Positions 6,773 through 13,726 of a DNA stretch of 16,968 nt are shown here, piece by piece. The DNA is from JBNLBT01 sp050303435 (GTDB lineage Bacteria; Pseudomonadota; Gammaproteobacteria; Xanthomonadales; Marinicellaceae), in the NCBI GenBank assembly GCA_050303435.1, contig JBNLBT010000070.1, forward strand, positions 1 to 16,968, written 5' to 3'. The notes under the pieces are model-generated. The model ran no database searches. It saw only the letters and a program-made list of their open reading frames with translations, and was not told where the DNA came from. The translations under genes and the position numbers were made by a program. Each line of letters begins with the position of its first letter. Positions within the stretch are counted from its first letter, which is position 1.

Positions 6773-9064
6773 TTGATCCATTTCCTTGAATACACCGCAG
6801 ACCCCGTCACCCGACGCATCCTATTGCGCGGCCGCGTCCTGAAAGTCTCTGCACTGAATTTCGACCTGTTGATGTATTTTCTGCAACACCCCGGTGAAGT
6901 GCTCAGCCGACAACGGCTGCTGGATGAGGTCTGGCGCGGTCGCGTGGTCGCAGACAACACCCTGTCCAAGCAAATCACCCGCCTCAAGGAAGAACTGCAC
7001 ATTGAGGCGGCGCAACACGATTTCATCCAGACCGTGCGCGGCAAGGGCTTTGTATTCAGTGCCGCCGTGCAGCACAGCACGGACGATGCCCCCACGCCTG
7101 CAAACCACCGGCCTGGCCGGCGGCGCACGGCATCGATGTGGCTGCTGGGGGTTTTGATCCTAAGCGCCGGCGCCTTGATCTGGCGCCACAACCGCATCGC
7201 CGATCTGGAGCAGGTGACCGCACAAATGCATCAGCGCATTGAACGCCTGGCTCTGCTCTACGACGCGGCGCAGGACCCAGTTGAGACCGCAGGTGCTCAG
7301 GCACTGGCCGGCGCTCTGCGCGCCCGCCTGCTGGCCAATCAATCGTTCAACATCCGCTTGCAGCAGCGACCCGTCGGTGAGGCTGATTTCACACAGCTCA
7401 GTGAAGAATTGATTGCCGATGAAGGCTACGATTCGGTGGTGTACATGCATGTGACGCGACACGCGCAGGGTTTCAATGCCCAAGTGATATTGCGCCATGG
7501 CACGGACTTGCTGCCTTCGGCGCGTTTTGAAAGCGAATCCCAGCAGGCGCTGATTCGCCGCGTTGCAGACTGGATCAATGCGCAGGCGCTGGCGCCGTCG
7601 GAATCTGGGGCAGAACGCGTCATGACCGCATCCGATGCGGCCTTTGAAGCCTATGTCCAGGCCAGTCAACTGGGTTTTCAGAATCGCACTCAGGCGGCCA
7701 TCGATAAAGCCCGAGAAGCGTTGCGCATCGACCCGGATTTCAAGATGGCTCAGGTTGAGCTGGCACAGCATTTGCGCGTGGCCGGTCAGGTCGATCAGGC
7801 CATTGAACTGTTGGCCGCATTGCCGCTGGACGACACCCCGCTGCGCTTCCAGTACCGGGTCAACAAAGACCTGGGGGTGTGCCATTACCGATTGGGGCAC
7901 CAGCGGCAGGCCGTGGCCTATTTCCAGGCCGCCATTGAACAGGCGCGCACGCTGGAAGACGCCTCACTTGAAATTGCCGCGCTGATCAACCAGTCATACA
8001 TGTATGCCGACCTGCAGCAATCCGAAAAAGCCCGCGACAACCTGGAGCGCGCCCTGCTGCTGGTGGACAGACACCATGAAAAATACTACATGGGCGGCAT
8101 ATACAGTGGCCTGACCAGCGCCTACCGGCGCAGCGGTCAACTCGACAAGGCGCTGGAGTACGCGCAAAAGTCGCACGAATTTTTCAGCGCCGCCAACAAC
8201 AGCGACCTGGCCCACACCGCCCTGGGCAAATGGGCCGACATTCTGTTGGACGCCGGCCAGTACGCCCGTTCAAACGAGCTGCAGCAGACCAATCTGGGCT
8301 ACAGCCTGGCGCACGACATGCAAGTCAACCGGCTGTTTGCTTTGAAAGGCATCGTGCGCGTGGATCTGGTCTACGGCCGCTTTGTTCAGGCACGGGAGGA
8401 TTTGGCCCGGTTTGCGCATTGGCTGGCAGAGATTGACAACGGCGATTTGCACGCCGAATACCTTGAATTGCAGACCATGCTCTCTTTGGGCGAAGGCGAC
8501 TGGATCGGTGCCGCGCGCTGGCTGGATCAATTGCAGCAGCTGTTGATCGAGCTACAAAACCCGGACAAACACACGGTGTGGCAGAATCTGCAACTGGATG
8601 TGTGGCTGCGCAGCGGTGAAAAGCAACGCGCCATTGCCTGGCTCAACGACCTGGGTTCTGCCCCGGACGACATTGAATTCCAAGTGCTGGCAGCGCTGGT
8701 GCGGGCTGAAGAATCCCCCGTGCAGCGCACCGCACAGACCATAGAGGAGGCGTTGCAGCGTGGCCTCGAGCTGAAACTGCAACACCGCGTGCTGCAGCTG
8801 ATGCCGCGCTACATTGACTGGCTGTTGCAACGGGGCGATCAGGGCGAGGCCGTTGCGCACTGGCTGCAACGGCTTGAATCGCTGCAACCCCCGCCTTACC
8901 CGCACCTGTGGCTGCGGGCGCAGTGGCAGGCCAGTCTGGGTCGCAGCAGCGACGCGGTGCACACCCTGGAGTCACTCCAACAATTGGCCAACGGCTGGTG
9001 GGGCGAAGCCCAGGAAAACCTGCTGCAGCAACTGCGCGAGCCGACGGACGCGGCGCCGCCATAA
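6773..9064 (+). CDS. Membrane winged-helix regulator with TPR sensor region (CadC-like)
   Basis: This 763-residue protein has three parts. Residues about 2-97 are an OmpR/CadC-type winged helix: 'FLEYTADPVTRRILLRG', 'LSRQRLLDEVWRGRVV', 'DNTLSKQITRLKEEL', then the wing 'FIQTVRGKGFVF'. Residues about 120-137 (ASMWLLGVLILSAGALIW) are one transmembrane helix. The rest is a long, mostly helical region with TPR-like repeats, e.g. 'AIDKAREALRIDPDFKMAQ', 'AVAYFQAAIEQARTLEDAS' and 'KARDNLERALLLV'. DNA binding would be cytoplasmic and the TPR part periplasmic, so it could sense envelope signals. The start is inferred as TTG 6773, where the winged helix begins and which lies after the -10; TTG 6731 is an alternative. 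No histidine kinase or receiver domain is present. Targets are unknown; the neighbouring secreted-protein operon and transpeptidase gene are candidates. Confidence 0.82.
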   Translation: MIHFLEYTADPVTRRILLRGRVLKVSALNFDLLMYFLQHPGEVLSRQRLLDEVWRGRVVADNTLSKQITRLKEELHIEAAQHDFIQTVRGKGFVFSAAVQHSTDDAPTPANHRPGRRRTASMWLLGVLILSAGALIWRHNRIADLEQVTAQMHQRIERLALLYDAAQDPVETAGAQALAGALRARLLANQSFNIRLQQRPVGEADFTQLSEELIADEGYDSVVYMHVTRHAQGFNAQVILRHGTDLLPSARFESESQQALIRRVADWINAQALAPSESGAERVMTASDAAFEAYVQASQLGFQNRTQAAIDKAREALRIDPDFKMAQVELAQHLRVAGQVDQAIELLAALPLDDTPLRFQYRVNKDLGVCHYRLGHQRQAVAYFQAAIEQARTLEDASLEIAALINQSYMYADLQQSEKARDNLERALLLVDRHHEKYYMGGIYSGLTSAYRRSGQLDKALEYAQKSHEFFSAANNSDLAHTALGKWADILLDAGQYARSNELQQTNLGYSLAHDMQVNRLFALKGIVRVDLVYGRFVQAREDLARFAHWLAEIDNGDLHAEYLELQTMLSLGEGDWIGAARWLDQLQQLLIELQNPDKHTVWQNLQLDVWLRSGEKQRAIAWLNDLGSAPDDIEFQVLAALVRAEESPVQRTAQTIEEALQRGLELKLQHRVLQLMPRYIDWLLQRGDQGEAVAHWLQRLESLQPPPYPHLWLRAQWQASLGRSSDAVHTLESLQQLANGWWGEAQENLLQQLREPTDAAPP

Positions 9065-9082
9065 GGCAACGCCGCCGCCTGA

Positions 9083-10333
9083 TCAATACAGCACCAGAAA
9101 AAATTCACCGTCCTCAAATGCCGCGTTGCGGCAGCCAAATTGTCCGCTGGCGTTGGGCGGGTTACATTGGAACTGACTGAATTGCGGCCCGCCATCAAAC
9201 GTCAATATCGAGGTCACCGACAGCATCATGCCCGAGGCATCAAACGGCACCGTCAGATCGCACACCCCAGGCAAGCCAAAATCCGCCACCGCGATCGACT
9301 GGCCGTTGACCAGGTTGAAGGCCGCAATGACGCTGGATCCGCTTTGCTGACAGGAGACCCGCGCAGCGGCCTTGGCAAAACCCCGACCGGCCAGCGCCTG
9401 GCGCGCGTCGCCCTGCACAAACACCCCGCCGTTCGATGGTGGCGCCACGTTGGCGCCGATGCTGACGCCGCCGTTGTTGTGCACACGCAAACGCGTGGTG
9501 CCGTCGATGCGCACGCGCAGCGGTGACTCACTGCCGACGGCTTCCACTTCCAGTAGATCCGTATTGGATGGCGCACCGATGCCCACGGTCAAACCGGCGT
9601 CCACCGCCAGCTCGCCCTGCACTTCGGCGTTGCCCTGCACCCCCAGGTCCTGCTCCACCACCGCGTTTTGTTTGGCGGTCAAGGCATTGTCCACCTGCAT
9701 GGAACCCAATACCCGACCATTGTTGACCAGGGTCACATCACCCGCCGGTGGCGACCCCAAAGGCGTACCCCCGATGGACACCCCGCCGTTCTGGTGCACG
9801 CGAATTCTGGACTGACCGCCCTGGCGCACCTCCATGGCGTCTGAGGACGCGTCGTTGATGACCTGAAAACGGGCACCGCTGGGTGTGCCACCGGCATTCA
9901 CCAGTACTTTGCCGGCGCTGTAGCTGATGTCGGGCGTGCCCACCCACTTTTCATTTTCCACGTAGGTGGACTGGATGGCGTACGGCGCGGCGTTGACGCG
10001 CTGGCGAGGCAACAGGGTCTGAAAACCGCCGGTGTCATTGCCCACGCGCACGCCAATCTGCAACCACACGGCGTCGCCGGTAAACGGCAAATCACCAAAG
10101 TCCAGGGTGGCGTTGATGCGACCACGCACGATGTCAAGGTCTTCCAGGTCGTTGACGTCCAACAACACGCCGGCACTGGCGTCACTGAACAATTCAAACT
10201 TGAGATCGTATGCACCGTCTGCCGGGGCGTTGTTGACCAGCAACTCCCCCTGGTAGCTGAACTGACTGCCCACCGGGTCGGCCTGGACCGCGGCTGAAAA
10301 GGCCCAAAGAATCACCATTGTTGTGTGTTTCAT
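9083..10333 (-). CDS. Secreted fibre-like protein with two RVHxNGGVSIG repeats
   Basis: This 416-residue protein starts at ATG 10331-10333 with AGGAG upstream. Residues 1-18 (MKHTTMVILWAFSAAVQA) are a signal peptide. Residues about 22-120 form a domain seen in many secreted bacterial proteins ('FSYQGELLVNNAPADGAYDLKFELF' to 'LPRQRVNAAPYAIQS'). A unit of roughly 50 residues is present twice, centred on RIRVHQNGGVSIGG (176-189) and RLRVHNNGGVSIGA (281-294). Between them lies a run of short hydrophobic strands (about 205-250) that looks like a beta-solenoid or trimeric fibre shaft. The C-terminal domain has four cysteines (C328, C358, C390, C401), likely disulfide-bonded after export. I do not know its function; a surface or extracellular structural or adhesive role is inferred. 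It is the second gene of an operon, 14 bp after the 90-residue protein gene. Confidence 0.75.
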   Translation of the reverse strand: MKHTTMVILWAFSAAVQADPVGSQFSYQGELLVNNAPADGAYDLKFELFSDASAGVLLDVNDLEDLDIVRGRINATLDFGDLPFTGDAVWLQIGVRVGNDTGGFQTLLPRQRVNAAPYAIQSTYVENEKWVGTPDISYSAGKVLVNAGGTPSGARFQVINDASSDAMEVRQGGQSRIRVHQNGGVSIGGTPLGSPPAGDVTLVNNGRVLGSMQVDNALTAKQNAVVEQDLGVQGNAEVQGELAVDAGLTVGIGAPSNTDLLEVEAVGSESPLRVRIDGTTRLRVHNNGGVSIGANVAPPSNGGVFVQGDARQALAGRGFAKAAARVSCQQSGSSVIAAFNLVNGQSIAVADFGLPGVCDLTVPFDASGMMLSVTSILTFDGGPQFSQFQCNPPNASGQFGCRNAAFEDGEFFLVLY

Positions 10334-10347
10334 GTTTCACTCCTGTA

Positions 10348-10620
10348 TTAAAAATCACTGAAAAAGATCAAGTCGCGGTTGCGCGTCCAATGTCCACCGA
10401 GCAGCGTGTACACGCCGCCGCTGGCATCGCCGGTCACCGCCTGGGACGTGCTGCCCTGCAGGCTGTATTGATCGCCCTGGGCGGCGTCCTGCCCGCTGCC
10501 AATCAGGGCGGTGGTGATCTGATACTCCCCGCCGCTTTGCGCCCCCGCCTGCACGCTGAGCAACAGCGCCCAGATGAGTGCGCAGCGGACACGCCGTGGC
10601 AATGGCTGATTGATTTGCAT
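10348..10620 (-). CDS. Small secreted protein with glycine-rich GGxW motif
   Basis: This 90-residue protein starts at ATG 10618-10620 behind a strong AGGAGGA site; the frame extends to 10764 without a ribosome site. Residues about 1-28 (RRVRCALIWALLLSVQAGAQ) are a signal peptide. The mature part (SGGEYQITTALIGSG, QGDQYSLQGSTSQAV, SGGVYTLLGGHW) matches a pattern I know from many uncharacterised exported proteins: 'SGG.Y.L.G.IGQ.....GG.Y.L.GGFW'. It ends in RDLIFFSDF, which resembles the 'LIFxxGFE' tail of the HzsA-related protein but lacks the final Glu. It is the first gene of a two-gene operon with the fibre-like protein, 14 bp apart, so the two may be exported together. Function unknown. 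Confidence 0.75.
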   Translation of the reverse strand: MQINQPLPRRVRCALIWALLLSVQAGAQSGGEYQITTALIGSGQDAAQGDQYSLQGSTSQAVTGDASGGVYTLLGGHWTRNRDLIFFSDF

Positions 10621-10874
10621 TGTTTTCCTCCTGTGTTGGAACCTGTGAATCGGCCGACCCGTCCTGTGCCCGAACAATCGTTCAATTGCGGCGTGCATCG
10701 AACAGGCCAACCCGTCGCTTTGCAGTGTAATGGCGCGCGCGGCGATGCGTGCGTGGCAAAGCATGACATCGTGTGACAGGCGCTGCGTTGGCGCGCGTAA
10801 GCAGCGCCCTGGCTGCGGTTGACAGACTCAACTTCATCGTTTAAAAAAATGGCCACAAGCCCTACAATGTCGGC
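10621..10874. other. Divergent spacer with hairpin and repeats
   Basis: This 254-bp spacer lies between the secreted-protein operon (minus) and the rudS-phr operon (plus). It contains GGC-C(G/A)-ACCCGTC twice (10652-10663 and 10705-10716), a GAAC-N4-GTTC dyad (10672-10683), an 8-bp hairpin GGCGCTGC/GCAGCGCC (10779-10786 and 10801-10808, 14-base loop), and promoter signals for the plus operon near 10819-10867. No convincing promoter was found for the minus operon. Confidence 0.45.
10819..10867 (+). promoter_or_regulatory. Promoter region of the rudS-phr operon
   Basis: TTGACA (10819-10824) is a perfect -35, 17 bp before a poor -10, TAAAAA (10842-10847). A second, better -10, TACAAT (10862-10867), lies 7 bases before the ATG at 10875 with no ribosome site between them. 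Use of the second would give a leaderless message. Which one is used cannot be told from sequence. Confidence 0.5.
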
Positions 10875-11828
10875 ATGGAAAATAAAATCAAAGTGGCCAT
10901 CTCCGCTTGCCTGCTGGGCCAACCCGTGCGCTTCAACGGACAGCACAAACGCTCGAAGTTTTGCGTTGAAACCTTGTCTGAATGGTTTGAATATCTGCCG
11001 ATCTGTCCGGAAGTGGAGATTGGTCTGGGGGTGCCACGAGAACCGATCCGCCTGTTGCACACCGCATCACACGGCGTGCGTGCGGTGAACATCAAAGACG
11101 CGGGCATCGATCACACCGAAGCCCTGCACGCACTGGCCGACGCCAAGCAATCCGCGCTGCAATCGGCCTGCGGCTATATTTTCATGCAAAAATCGCCCAG
11201 TTGCGGGGCCTTCCGGGTGAAGGTCTACGATCAGAACGGCATCCCCGGCGGCAAGGCCGCGCCTGGCATTTACGCCGCACAGGTGCAGCACAACCACCCC
11301 TGGTTGCCGGTGGAAGAAGCCGGCCGACTGAACGACAACCGCTTGCGGGAAAATTTCATCATTCGCGTGTTTGCCCTGCACGACTGGCATAACACGCTGG
11401 GCACCGCGCCCTCTCCCAAGGCGCTGGTGCAGTTCCACACCCGCTACAAATATCTGCTGATGGCGCATTCCAATCCGGCCTATCAGGCGCTGGGCCAAAT
11501 GGTCGCTGAAGCCGGCAGTACTCCGCTGGACAAACTGCTGGACCGCTATTTCCACGGGTTTATGCACGCGCTGTCGAAACCGGCCAAGGCCGCGCAGCAC
11601 ATCAATGTGATGCATCACGTGTTTGGTTATCTGAAAAAATGCATCGACGCCGAAGCCAAACAGGCCATCCTGGCTGAAATTGAACGCTACCGCGAAGAAG
11701 CGGTGAATCTGATCGTGCCACTGACCTTGTTGAAACATTACGTGAAAGTGCACCGAATAGACTATCTGATGCAACAGAAATACCTCTCGCCCTACCCGTA
11801 CGAACTGGGACTGAGGAACTGGATTTGA
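10875..11828 (+). CDS. rudS: TudS/DUF523-DUF1722 fusion, RudS-like tRNA 4-thiouridine desulfidase
   Basis: This 317-residue cytoplasmic protein has two domains. Residues about 6-150 are DUF523/TudS with the three expected cysteines in 'ISAC12LLG', 'C44PEVEIGLGVPRE' and 'KSPSC110G'; in characterised TudS enzymes three such cysteines hold a [4Fe-4S] cluster that removes sulfur. Residues about 175-305 are DUF1722 (YbgA-like): 'LVQFHTRYKYLLMAHS', 'YFHGFMHAL', 'HHVFGYLKK', 'VPLTLLKHYVK'. This two-domain layout is that of RudS, reported to convert 4-thiouridine in tRNA back to uridine. 4-thiouridine is the near-UV photosensor base of bacterial tRNA. The gene overlaps the photolyase gene by 4 bp (TTGA), so the pairing fits a shared light-stress role. 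The E. coli relative ybgA also sits beside phr. The start at ATG 10875 has no clear Shine-Dalgarno. Confidence 0.82.
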   Translation: MENKIKVAISACLLGQPVRFNGQHKRSKFCVETLSEWFEYLPICPEVEIGLGVPREPIRLLHTASHGVRAVNIKDAGIDHTEALHALADAKQSALQSACGYIFMQKSPSCGAFRVKVYDQNGIPGGKAAPGIYAAQVQHNHPWLPVEEAGRLNDNRLRENFIIRVFALHDWHNTLGTAPSPKALVQFHTRYKYLLMAHSNPAYQALGQMVAEAGSTPLDKLLDRYFHGFMHALSKPAKAAQHINVMHHVFGYLKKCIDAEAKQAILAEIERYREEAVNLIVPLTLLKHYVKVHRIDYLMQQKYLSPYPYELGLRNWI

Positions 11829-13201
11829 ACGCGCCGGCACCGCGGCTGGTGTGGTTTCGCCGCGATCTGCGTCTCGGCGATCACCCGGCCTTGCACGCGG
11901 CCTTGCACACCGGCGCACCGGTGGTGGCGCTGTTCATTGACTACACGCAACAACATGCGCTGCACCACGAGGCCGAAATTAAGGTCAATTTTCAGCGCCA
12001 TCACATCAATGACTTGATCGGCCGACTGCGCCGGTTGGGCATTGGCAGCGTGTTGCACCGCGTGGCCACTTTTGCCGATGTGCCTGCGCTGATCACTGAA
12101 GTGACACAAGCCCTGAACGTTGAACACGTGTATTTCAACCGTGAATATCTGCTCGATGAACTCAAGCGGGATCAGGCGGTGGTTGCGGCCATGCAAGAAT
12201 GCGGTGTGGATTGCACCGCACTGCACAGCAATTACCTGTTGCCGGCCGGCGCCGTGTGCAAAGCCGATGGCACGCCCTACCAAGTCTTTACGCCGTACAA
12301 GAAACGCTGCATCGAACGCCTGCAACAACAGAACATGCGCCCGCTGGAATTTCCGCAGGCAGCCGCTGTGGACAGCCTACACCTGCGCGCGGAGGCCTTG
12401 CCCGTTGAACCGCTGCCCGAGCGCTGGAAGGTCGGCGAGAAAGCCGCCATGGCGCACATGAGATCGTTTTTGTCCGAACAGGGCGATGCCTACAGCCGCG
12501 CGCGCAACTTCCCGGCCAGGGCGGGCACATCGCGCATTTCTCCGCACCTGGCCATCGGCGCACTGAGCGCTCGCCAGTGTCTGCACCAGGCCTGCCAACT
12601 GACCGCAGAAGGCCTGCACAGCACCTGGGTCAGCGAATTGATCTGGCGCGACTTTTATCGCGATCTGGTGCACCACCAGCCGTCGCTGTGCAAACACCGG
12701 CCATTCAAGGCCGAGGCCGTGGATCATTGGCGCACCGACGCGCCGCTGTTGACCGCCTGGCAACAGGGTCAGACCGGATTCCCGCTGGTGGACGCTGGCA
12801 TGCGGGAATTGCGAGACACCGGCTGGATGCACAACCGCGTGCGCATGGTCACCGCCGCCTTTTTGGCCAAACTGTGCCTGGTGGATTGGCGCCTCGGTGA
12901 ACGGCATTTCATGCAACACTTGATCGACGGCGATTTTGCCTCCAACAACGGCGGCTGGCAGTGGTCGTCTTCCACCGGCGCCGACGCGGCACCCTACTTC
13001 CGCATTTTCAATCCCACCAGCCAGTCCAAAAAATTTGACCCGGACGGTGCTTACATTCGCCGATATGTGCCGGAACTGGCCACATTGGATGCAGCCTCCG
13101 TGCACAATCCAAACAGCGCGCAGCGACGCGCCTGCAACTACCCCGAAGCAGTGATCGATTACCGCCACGCACGTGCAGAGGCCCTGGCGTGGTTTAAATA
13201 G
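11825..13201 (+). CDS. phrB: Class I CPD photolyase
   Basis: This 458-residue protein starts at TTG 11825-11827, overlapping the upstream stop (TTGA), which suggests translational coupling. Residues about 5-170 are the N-terminal antenna-binding alpha/beta domain ('RLVWFRRDLRLGDHPAL'). The C-terminal half is the FAD-binding catalytic domain: 'GTSRISPHLAIGALSARQC', 'VSELIWRDFYRDLV', 'GFPLVDAGMRELRDTGWMHN', 'RVRMVTAAFLAKLCLVDW' and 'ASNNGGWQWSSSTGADAAP'. The enzyme uses blue/near-UV light to split cyclobutane pyrimidine dimers in DNA. Length and motif order are normal and no key segment is missing. The cryptochrome-DASH and (6-4) classes are less likely because of the standard class I 'NGGWQW...TG.DA.PYFRIFNP' block. 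It is the last gene of the operon with rudS. Confidence 0.95.
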   Translation: MNAPAPRLVWFRRDLRLGDHPALHAALHTGAPVVALFIDYTQQHALHHEAEIKVNFQRHHINDLIGRLRRLGIGSVLHRVATFADVPALITEVTQALNVEHVYFNREYLLDELKRDQAVVAAMQECGVDCTALHSNYLLPAGAVCKADGTPYQVFTPYKKRCIERLQQQNMRPLEFPQAAAVDSLHLRAEALPVEPLPERWKVGEKAAMAHMRSFLSEQGDAYSRARNFPARAGTSRISPHLAIGALSARQCLHQACQLTAEGLHSTWVSELIWRDFYRDLVHHQPSLCKHRPFKAEAVDHWRTDAPLLTAWQQGQTGFPLVDAGMRELRDTGWMHNRVRMVTAAFLAKLCLVDWRLGERHFMQHLIDGDFASNNGGWQWSSSTGADAAPYFRIFNPTSQSKKFDPDGAYIRRYVPELATLDAASVHNPNSAQRRACNYPEAVIDYRHARAEALAWFK

Positions 13202-13202
13202 T

Positions 13203-13230
13203 GCCTTGCCGTGCTGAGCCGCAGGCTTTT
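13203..13230 (+). terminator. Possible weak terminator after phrB
   Basis: GCCT(T)GC pairs with GCAGGC (13221-13226) across an inner region, followed immediately by TTTT (13227-13230). It starts 2 bases after the phrB stop. One base is bulged and the T-run is short, so this is a modest call. Confidence 0.4.
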
Positions 13231-13617
13231 CGCGAGGCGATTTGGTTGCCCTCAGAGGCCATTGATTGCCCGTAATTTACTTTAAGGTGTGTGACTGAGG
13301 CATCGCTGCAAAGACAACTGTTGCTTTAACGGCCGTTATTTTTACTGAATGCGCACGGCCAATGCAGCGGCTTGCACGGTCAGTGCAAACGGGATCAATC
13401 AGGTGCATTCGCCCTGCGTTCCAGTGGACAAAGGCTGAATCCACAGGACCATCCTGTGCAGTGCGCTGATGTTTTCAAAGCCGCGAACGGGGCCTGAAAT
13501 GGCCACACAAAACACCGTGACGCAGGTCTCAATTTCTCCAAAAACACTTGTGCAAGAATACGTTATCTGTCATGCTATGGATTCATCGCGAGATGGCTGA
13601 GGAGGCATACTCCAGTC

Positions 13618-13647
13618 TTAACACATTGTTACAATTGAAATTATTAT
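13618..13647 (+). promoter_or_regulatory. Promoter candidate for GTPase A
   Basis: TTAACA (13618-13623) and TATTAT (13642-13647) are 18 bp apart, each one or two bases from consensus. Between them lies the dyad ATTGT-TACAAT, which could be an operator. A TAAGAT at 13665-13670 is an alternative -10. The start codon at 13727 leaves a leader of about 70 bases. Confidence 0.45.
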
Positions 13648-13726
13648 TCAACGGTGACATCGGTTAAGATGGCAACATCTCTGGAGTTTTATGTGGTCTT
13701 TTCGTGATGGATGTGTGGGGGACAAG

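Larger units (their letters stand above)
13202..13726. other. Intergenic region rich in inverted repeats
   Basis: This 525-bp spacer lies between phrB and GTPase A. No protein-like ORF is evident. A 24-codon frame at 13593-13667 lacks a ribosome site. Dyads seen: TAACGGCCGTTA (13327-13338, perfect palindrome followed by TTTTT), TTGCAC-GGTCA-GTGCAA (13372-13388) and CACAGGA-CCA-TCCTGTG (13442-13458). A promoter-like pair lies at 13618-13647. A small RNA or multi-site regulatory region is possible; neither is shown. Confidence 0.45.

Noticed and set aside
11067..13168. Long minus-strand frames opposite rudS and phrB (11067-11918 and 12377-13168)
   Set aside because: Both lie wholly or almost wholly within confidently identified genes and have Arg/Gly/Val-rich translations typical of antisense frames.
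13593..13667. 24-residue ORF upstream of GTPase A (MAEEAYSSLNTLLQ...)
   Set aside because: It has no ribosome site, lies across the probable promoter, and its second half is Leu/Asn-rich low-complexity sequence.
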